NCBI GenBank assembly: GCA_963841945.1
Contig: CAWJFC010000008.1
Coordinates: forward strand, 62,001 to 126,000
Direction of reading: 5' to 3'
DNA from: Acidiflorens sp963841945
Lineage (GTDB): Bacteria; Acidobacteriota; Terriglobia; Terriglobales; Acidobacteriaceae
Length of the DNA stretch: 64,000 nt
Shown here: positions 59,496 to 64,000 of the stretch, in pieces
Position numbering within the stretch: position 1 is the stretch's first letter
How the letters are laid out: each line of letters starts with the position of its first letter
Program-made: the position numbers and the translations under genes
Notes under the pieces: model-generated
The model's input: only the letters and a program-made list of their open reading frames with translations
The model's database searches: none
What the model was told of the DNA's origin: nothing

Positions 59496-62096
59496 ATGCG
59501 GTTTAATCTCAAAGCGGCGAACAAGTCATTTCTAGCCGCGCTCGTCGTCGCACTCTTACTCGTCGTCTCCGGCGCGGCCGGCGCTCAGAATCCCGATCTT
59601 TCCCAAAATCCCGCTCCCTCTCCCGACCTCCAGAACCAGCAGCAACCGCCGGTTCAAGACCAGATGCAGGACCAGTCTTCCGACCAGGGTCCCATGGACG
59701 ATCAAGGCCAGAATAATGACGACCAGAGCACCATGCAGGATCAGGGTTCCGGACAGCCCGCGAATCCTCCAACGCTAGGCCCGCGTCCCGACCAGCAGTC
59801 CGACGAAGACAAATACGGTCGTCCGCCGATGAGCGAGCAACCGCCCAAGCCGAGTCCGAACATCGGACCTTACAACGGTCCAAACGGCGCCAATCCAGCT
59901 TATGGCCGTCCAAATTACGGCGGCCCGAATGCCGGGCCCGGATACGGCGGTCCAGCGAATAATAATAATAATAATGAGACCTCCGAGAATAACGGCGTTG
60001 GCCGCGTCAGCCTCATTCACGGCGACGTCTCCACCCAGCGCGGCGATTCCGGCGACTGGTCCGCCGCAATCCTCAATGCGCCACTCATGACGGGCGACAA
60101 GGTCTCGACCGGCGACAAGGCCCGCGCCGAGATTCAGCTCGACTACGCCAACATCCTTCGCATCTCCGAACACACCCAGGCCAACATCGTCAATCTCACC
60201 CGCAAGAACATCCAGATTCAACTCGGCCACGGCATGGCGAACTACACCGTGATCGGCAACAGCGATGCCGATGCCGAGATCGATACGCCGAACGTCGCCA
60301 TCCGCACCGAACGCAGCACGGCCAGCTTCCGCATTCTGGTATCGGCCGACGATCACACCGAAGTGCTGGTGCGCAAAGGTGAGGTCGAAATCACCACCCC
60401 GCAAGGCGGCACGCGCGTCGGGGCCAACCAGTTCATCACCATCAAAGGCACCGGCGACCAGACCCAATATCGCATCGGCGATGCGCCCGCCCGCGACGAT
60501 TGGGATCAGTGGAACTCCGACCGAGACCACATGATTCAGGGCTCGGTCTCGCGCCGCCACACCAACGATTACTACACCGGCACGCAGGACATGGACGGCT
60601 ACGGCAACTGGCGCGACGTCCCCGATTACGGCCAGGCATGGTTCCCGAACGTCGATCCCGACTGGGCTCCCTACAGCGCGGGCAACTGGGTCTACGAACC
60701 CTATTGGGGATGGACCTGGGTCTCGTACGAACCCTGGGGCTGGGCCCCCTATCACTACGGCCGCTGGTTCCAATACGGTGGCGCATGGGGATGGTGGCCG
60801 GGTCCCGTCTACGGCTATCCCTACTATCGTCCGCTCTGGGCCCCGGCCTACGTCTCCTTCTTCGGATGGGGTGGTAGAGGATGGGGCGGCGGCTTCGGCC
60901 TTGGCTGGGGCTGGGGATCGATCGGCTGGTTTCCCATCGGACCCTGTGACTTCTTCCACCCCTGGTGGGGTGGCTGGGGTGGCCGCTTCGGCTACACCGG
61001 CTGGGGTGGCTGGAATCGCGGCGGCTTCGCTCCCCTCCACGGGGGCACCCGTTTCTCCAACGTGCGTCTCGCGCAGAATGATTCGCACTTCCGTGGCGCA
61101 ACCGGTGTCGATGCCAATCACTTCGGTGGACACGGCGGCACCTTCTCGCGCGTCGATCACGCATCTTTGCAGAACGCCCACTTCGCGACCGGCAACTTAC
61201 CCGTCACGCCGACCCGCAGCAGCTTGAGCGCGAGCGGCCGTGCAGCAGCGCCGGGAACGGTTCACAACAGCGCAGGCAATCAGCACTTCTTCTCGACGCG
61301 CGGGGCAAGCACGGGCGCAACCTCTCACTCCTTCGCGCGTGAGCAGGCATCAGTCTCAAATGCCATGCGCCAAAGCGGGGTCTCCCCGGTCAATCGCGGT
61401 GCCGGTGAAAGCCGGAGCGGTTTCGGCAACGGCACGTCGAATCGCGCCGGCAACACGCAAAGCACCGCCCGCGGATCGGAGCCCGGATTTCGCGGCAACG
61501 AAGGCACGGCATCGCGGTCCATGGGCGAGCAGCGCGGCAACATAGCCGGCGAATCGCGCGGAAACGAGTCGCGCGGAAATATGACCGCCGAATCGCGTGG
61601 CGGTAACTCGATCGGATCTTCCGGCCGCGAAGGCGGCGGAGCCAGCAATGGCGGATGGCAGAAGTTCAGTCCCATGGCGCCGCGCTCAACCTCTCCGTCA
61701 GCAGGCGCAGAATCCGGCCGCTCCGAGTCGGGACGTCCGTCCAGCGGCATGGGCTCCGAGAATCGCGGCTACGGTTCCTCTCGTGGATATTCCGGCTCTG
61801 AAGGCCGTGGGTATTCAGGAGCCGAAGGTCGCGGCTATAGCGGCTCGCGTCCGACTCTCAACATGAGGCAGCCGATTGCGACCCCCCGTGGCTATGGCGG
61901 ACGAGGCGGTTATCCCGGCTACGGCGGACGCGCTCCAGGCTACGGCGGAGGTCGCGCTCCAAGTTATGGCGGCGGACGAGCCCCCAGCTTTGGGGGGGGC
62001 CACTCCGCGCCGAGCAGCCACGGCGGTGGCGGATCGTCGCACGGTGGAGGTGGCGGTTCTCACGGCGGCGGTGGGGGCCACGGCGGCCACCGCTGA
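59496..62096 (+). CDS. exported FecR/DUF6600-like Trp/Gly-rich protein
   Basis: An 866-residue exported protein. A signal (SFLAALVVALLLVVSGAAGAQ) is followed by a Gln/Pro/Asp-rich linker. A FecR-like domain (about 175-300) comes next: GVGRVSLIHGDVSTQRGDSGDWSAAILNAPLMTGDKVSTGDKARAEIQL and FRILVSADDHTEVLVRKGEVEITTP. A DUF6600-type region rich in Trp, Tyr and Gly (YGQAWFPNVDPDWAPYSAGNWVYEPYWGWTWVSYEPWGWAPYHYGRW) follows. The end is a glycine/serine/arginine low-complexity tail. GGAGG lies 6 bp before the ATG at 59496. The FecR-like part lacks a cytosolic anti-sigma domain, so regulation of a sigma factor is unlikely. A structural or envelope role is my guess. Confidence 0.82.
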   Translation: MRFNLKAANKSFLAALVVALLLVVSGAAGAQNPDLSQNPAPSPDLQNQQQPPVQDQMQDQSSDQGPMDDQGQNNDDQSTMQDQGSGQPANPPTLGPRPDQQSDEDKYGRPPMSEQPPKPSPNIGPYNGPNGANPAYGRPNYGGPNAGPGYGGPANNNNNNETSENNGVGRVSLIHGDVSTQRGDSGDWSAAILNAPLMTGDKVSTGDKARAEIQLDYANILRISEHTQANIVNLTRKNIQIQLGHGMANYTVIGNSDADAEIDTPNVAIRTERSTASFRILVSADDHTEVLVRKGEVEITTPQGGTRVGANQFITIKGTGDQTQYRIGDAPARDDWDQWNSDRDHMIQGSVSRRHTNDYYTGTQDMDGYGNWRDVPDYGQAWFPNVDPDWAPYSAGNWVYEPYWGWTWVSYEPWGWAPYHYGRWFQYGGAWGWWPGPVYGYPYYRPLWAPAYVSFFGWGGRGWGGGFGLGWGWGSIGWFPIGPCDFFHPWWGGWGGRFGYTGWGGWNRGGFAPLHGGTRFSNVRLAQNDSHFRGATGVDANHFGGHGGTFSRVDHASLQNAHFATGNLPVTPTRSSLSASGRAAAPGTVHNSAGNQHFFSTRGASTGATSHSFAREQASVSNAMRQSGVSPVNRGAGESRSGFGNGTSNRAGNTQSTARGSEPGFRGNEGTASRSMGEQRGNIAGESRGNESRGNMTAESRGGNSIGSSGREGGGASNGGWQKFSPMAPRSTSPSAGAESGRSESGRPSSGMGSENRGYGSSRGYSGSEGRGYSGAEGRGYSGSRPTLNMRQPIATPRGYGGRGGYPGYGGRAPGYGGGRAPSYGGGRAPSFGGGHSAPSSHGGGGSSHGGGGGSHGGGGGHGGHR

Positions 62097-62181
62097 TCGG
62101 ATTTTCAGAAATCTGGCGCCTCATATTCAACGACCGTCTTCAACGATCGTGAGCGCCGAAACAATGTCTCTCTTCCCAGGT

Positions 62182-62213
62182 GGGACGCATCAGTTTCGCG
62201 TCCCCCTTTTTTT
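62182..62213 (+). terminator. terminator after the FecR/DUF6600 gene
   Basis: GGGACGC (62182-62188) pairs with GCGTCCC (62198-62204) across a 9-nt loop, followed by a run of seven T (62207-62213). It lies about 85 bp past the stop. Confidence 0.85.
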
Positions 62214-62335
62214 CGCAATTTTTGCGACATCGCAATTCCCAAAATTGCCATCCCACTCCCTGATTTCTGCAATGTTGCTTGCGGAATGATCCATCAACCC
62301 GCTATTTTCTATGGATTGAGATAGAAGGGAGATTC

Positions 62336-64000
62336 ATGTCGTCTCCGAATTCTCGGATTTCGTTTTCCCGGATTCTGCCAATCTTGCTCGTTCTTTTCTG
62401 CCCGCTCTTCGCCGCCGCGCAAACACCGGCCGTCGACGCCGAAGGCCATCAGTGGTGGCAGAACGCTGTCTTCTACGAGATATATCCGCGCAGTTTTGCC
62501 GACAGCAATAACGACGGCATCGGCGACTTGAACGGCATTACTTCGAAGATGCAGTATCTGCATGACCTCGGCGTGGATGCGATCTGGATCACGCCCTGCT
62601 ATCCCTCTCCCCAAGTTGACTTTGGCTATGACGTCTCCAACTATGAAGACATCGATCCGATGTACGGAACACTCGCCGACTTTAATCGCATGGTCGCCGA
62701 AGGCAAGAAGCACGGCGTTCGCATCATCATGGACTTCGTGCCCAACCACACTTCGGATCAGCATCCGTGGTTCCTCGACTCGAAGTCCTCGCGCACTTCG
62801 GCGCATCGCGACTGGTACATCTGGCGCGATGGCAAAGGCAACGGTAAACCGCCCAATAACTGGATCTCGCTCTTCGGCGGCTCGGCGTGGAAGTTCGATC
62901 CGACAACGAGCCAGTACTACTACCACTTCTTCTATGCGGCGCAGCCCGATCTGAACTGGCGCAACCCCGCGGTTGAGAGCGCAATGCTCAACACCATGCG
63001 CTGGTGGTACAAGCGCGGCGTTGCCGGGTTCCGGCTCGATGCAGTCGATACGCTGTTCGAAGATCCTGCGCTGCATGACGACCCCGTTCTTCCGGGCAAG
63101 AACAGACAGGGCGATCCGATTACCGAGAACAAGTACAACACCAATCTCCCCGAGGTCCACACCGAACTCCAGAAGATGCGTAAAGTGGCCGACGAATCGG
63201 GTGCGGTCCTGATCGGCGAAACCTGGACCTCCAACATCGCCCAGCTCAACAAGTATTACGGCGACGGCAGCAAAGAACTCCAGATGCCGATGGACTTCAT
63301 GTTCACCACGGTGAATAAGCTCTCGCCGCCCGACTTCCGCAAGCAGATCGCAGCCGTAAATTCCGCCAAGGGCTGGCCGGTTTTCGTCATCAGCAATCAC
63401 GATATCGTGCGTTCCTACAATCGCTACGGTGACGGCCAGCACAACGACGCCATCGCCAAGCTGATGGCCATGTTCTACCTCACCCTTCGTGGCACTCCAA
63501 TCCTCTATTACGGCGAAGAGATTGGAATGGAGAACAACGATCCCAGGCGCAAGGAAGACGTGAAGGACCCGATCGGAATCACGGGCTGGCCCGCCGAGAT
63601 CGGCCGCGATGGCGAACGTACCCCGATGCAGTGGAACACCGCGCCCAACGCCGGATTCAGCCAGACAACGCCGTGGTTGCCAGTACCACCAAGCTATGAG
63701 ACGCACAACGTGGCCAGCGAGAGTAAAGACCCGAACTCGGTGCTGAGTATCTACAAAGCGGTCCTCGCCCTGCGGCATAGCAATCCGGCACTGCTTGATG
63801 GCAGTTACACCGCGCTGAACGAAGACGATCCCAATGTGCTCTCTTATCTGCGGATCTATAAAGGCAAAGCGGTGCTGGTTGCGCTAAACATGTCGGATGC
63901 CCCGCGAACGCTGAAGCTCGATCTAGCCAGTCAGGGATTTGCGAAGTTTACGCTGGCTCCGCTGGTTGGTGCAGCGGAGATCGGCAAGAACGGCGCGGTC
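62336..64000 (+). CDS. secreted GH13 alpha-glucosidase/amylase family enzyme (3' end beyond window)
   Basis: The first 555 codons, with the stop lying outside the window. A signal peptide (ILPILLVLFCPLFAAAQ) directs export. The GH13 barrel motifs are intact: FYEIYPRSFADSNNDGIGDL near the start, IIMDFVPNHTS, GFRLDAVD (nucleophile Asp235), LIGETW (acid/base Glu295) and SNHD (Asp356). The motif set resembles oligo-1,6-glucosidase, alpha-glucosidase or trehalose-type enzymes more than endo-amylases. A C-terminal beta domain begins near the end (YKGKAVLVALNMSD). AAGGGAG lies 5 bp before the ATG. It would cut alpha-glucosides outside the cytosol and deliver sugar to uptake. Confidence 0.92.
   Translation, partial: MSSPNSRISFSRILPILLVLFCPLFAAAQTPAVDAEGHQWWQNAVFYEIYPRSFADSNNDGIGDLNGITSKMQYLHDLGVDAIWITPCYPSPQVDFGYDVSNYEDIDPMYGTLADFNRMVAEGKKHGVRIIMDFVPNHTSDQHPWFLDSKSSRTSAHRDWYIWRDGKGNGKPPNNWISLFGGSAWKFDPTTSQYYYHFFYAAQPDLNWRNPAVESAMLNTMRWWYKRGVAGFRLDAVDTLFEDPALHDDPVLPGKNRQGDPITENKYNTNLPEVHTELQKMRKVADESGAVLIGETWTSNIAQLNKYYGDGSKELQMPMDFMFTTVNKLSPPDFRKQIAAVNSAKGWPVFVISNHDIVRSYNRYGDGQHNDAIAKLMAMFYLTLRGTPILYYGEEIGMENNDPRRKEDVKDPIGITGWPAEIGRDGERTPMQWNTAPNAGFSQTTPWLPVPPSYETHNVASESKDPNSVLSIYKAVLALRHSNPALLDGSYTALNEDDPNVLSYLRIYKGKAVLVALNMSDAPRTLKLDLASQGFAKFTLAPLVGAAEIGKNGAV

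Noticed and set aside
59775..61181. 468-codon minus-strand frame, Ala/Val/Gly rich
   Set aside because: Antisense to the FecR/DUF6600 gene, whose signal peptide and domain order are convincing.
61850..62096. Tandem-looking GGxGG repeats that might be a CRISPR or satellite
   Set aside because: They are in-frame glycine codons of the low-complexity tail; no spacer-repeat regularity is present. I saw no CRISPR array anywhere in the window.
62309..63778. 489-codon minus-strand frame
   Set aside because: Antisense to the GH13 enzyme with intact catalytic residues.

Overview
The window looks like a chromosomal contig from an acidobacterium of the Terriglobia (Koribacter / Sulfotelmatobacter-like). 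The evidence is Oar-type TonB-dependent receptors with carboxypeptidase-regulatory N-termini, a VWFA-related (TIGR03436-type) secreted protein, lipoproteins with choice-of-anchor-D-like repeats, a FecR/DUF6600-type tryptophan-rich protein, and the dispersed intergenic repeats (GGGTGGCGCAGC..., CAGCCCACGGCG..., GTCATCCTGAGCG...) that litter such genomes. Assignments rest on reading motifs; no database search was run.

Layout. 1-991: end of a frameshifted receptor. 1253-7085: a tight carbamoyl-phosphate module (COG2403 GTPase-like protein, ornithine carbamoyltransferase, carbamate kinase, aspartate-carbamoyltransferase-like protein, ornithine aminotransferase). 7105-10059, minus strand: a secreted hydrolase and a frameshifted PstS-like periplasmic protein. 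10503-19435: a giant Oar-like receptor and two large lipoproteins. 19577-24088: stress and signalling genes (four response regulators without a kinase, a C2H2 mini-protein, CsbD, YtxH and Lmo0937-type proteins). 24272-29472: a kelch protein, glutamate dehydrogenase and an S46 peptidase. 29647-36412: housekeeping and signalling (RsbU-like phosphatase, HIT, RlpA, MutY, thioredoxin-like). 36554-42390: a persulfide dioxygenase-rhodanese fusion, a VWA protein, and an octaheme cytochrome c with a membrane partner.

42542-45773 is a complete transposon: perfect 17-bp terminal inverted repeats, an 8-bp target duplication, an IS1-type DDE transposase with its own promoter, a Fic protein, two small proteins and two tRNA-like genes, one with a 29-nt insertion in the D-loop. 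This is the most unusual object in the window.

45889-64000: a LemA/DUF2207 pair bracketed by repeats, a TonB energy transducer, a nucleotidyl-cyclase-like protein whose 3' end is duplicated downstream of it, secreted low-complexity proteins, a Crp/Fnr regulator, small zinc-binding proteins, a FecR/DUF6600 protein and the first 555 codons of a secreted GH13 glucosidase that runs off the window.

The receptors at both ends and the TonB protein fit a polymer-scavenging outer-membrane lifestyle. The S46 peptidase, GH13 enzyme and secreted hydrolase would supply peptides and sugars; glutamate dehydrogenase, ornithine aminotransferase and the carbamoyl-phosphate module would process the nitrogen.
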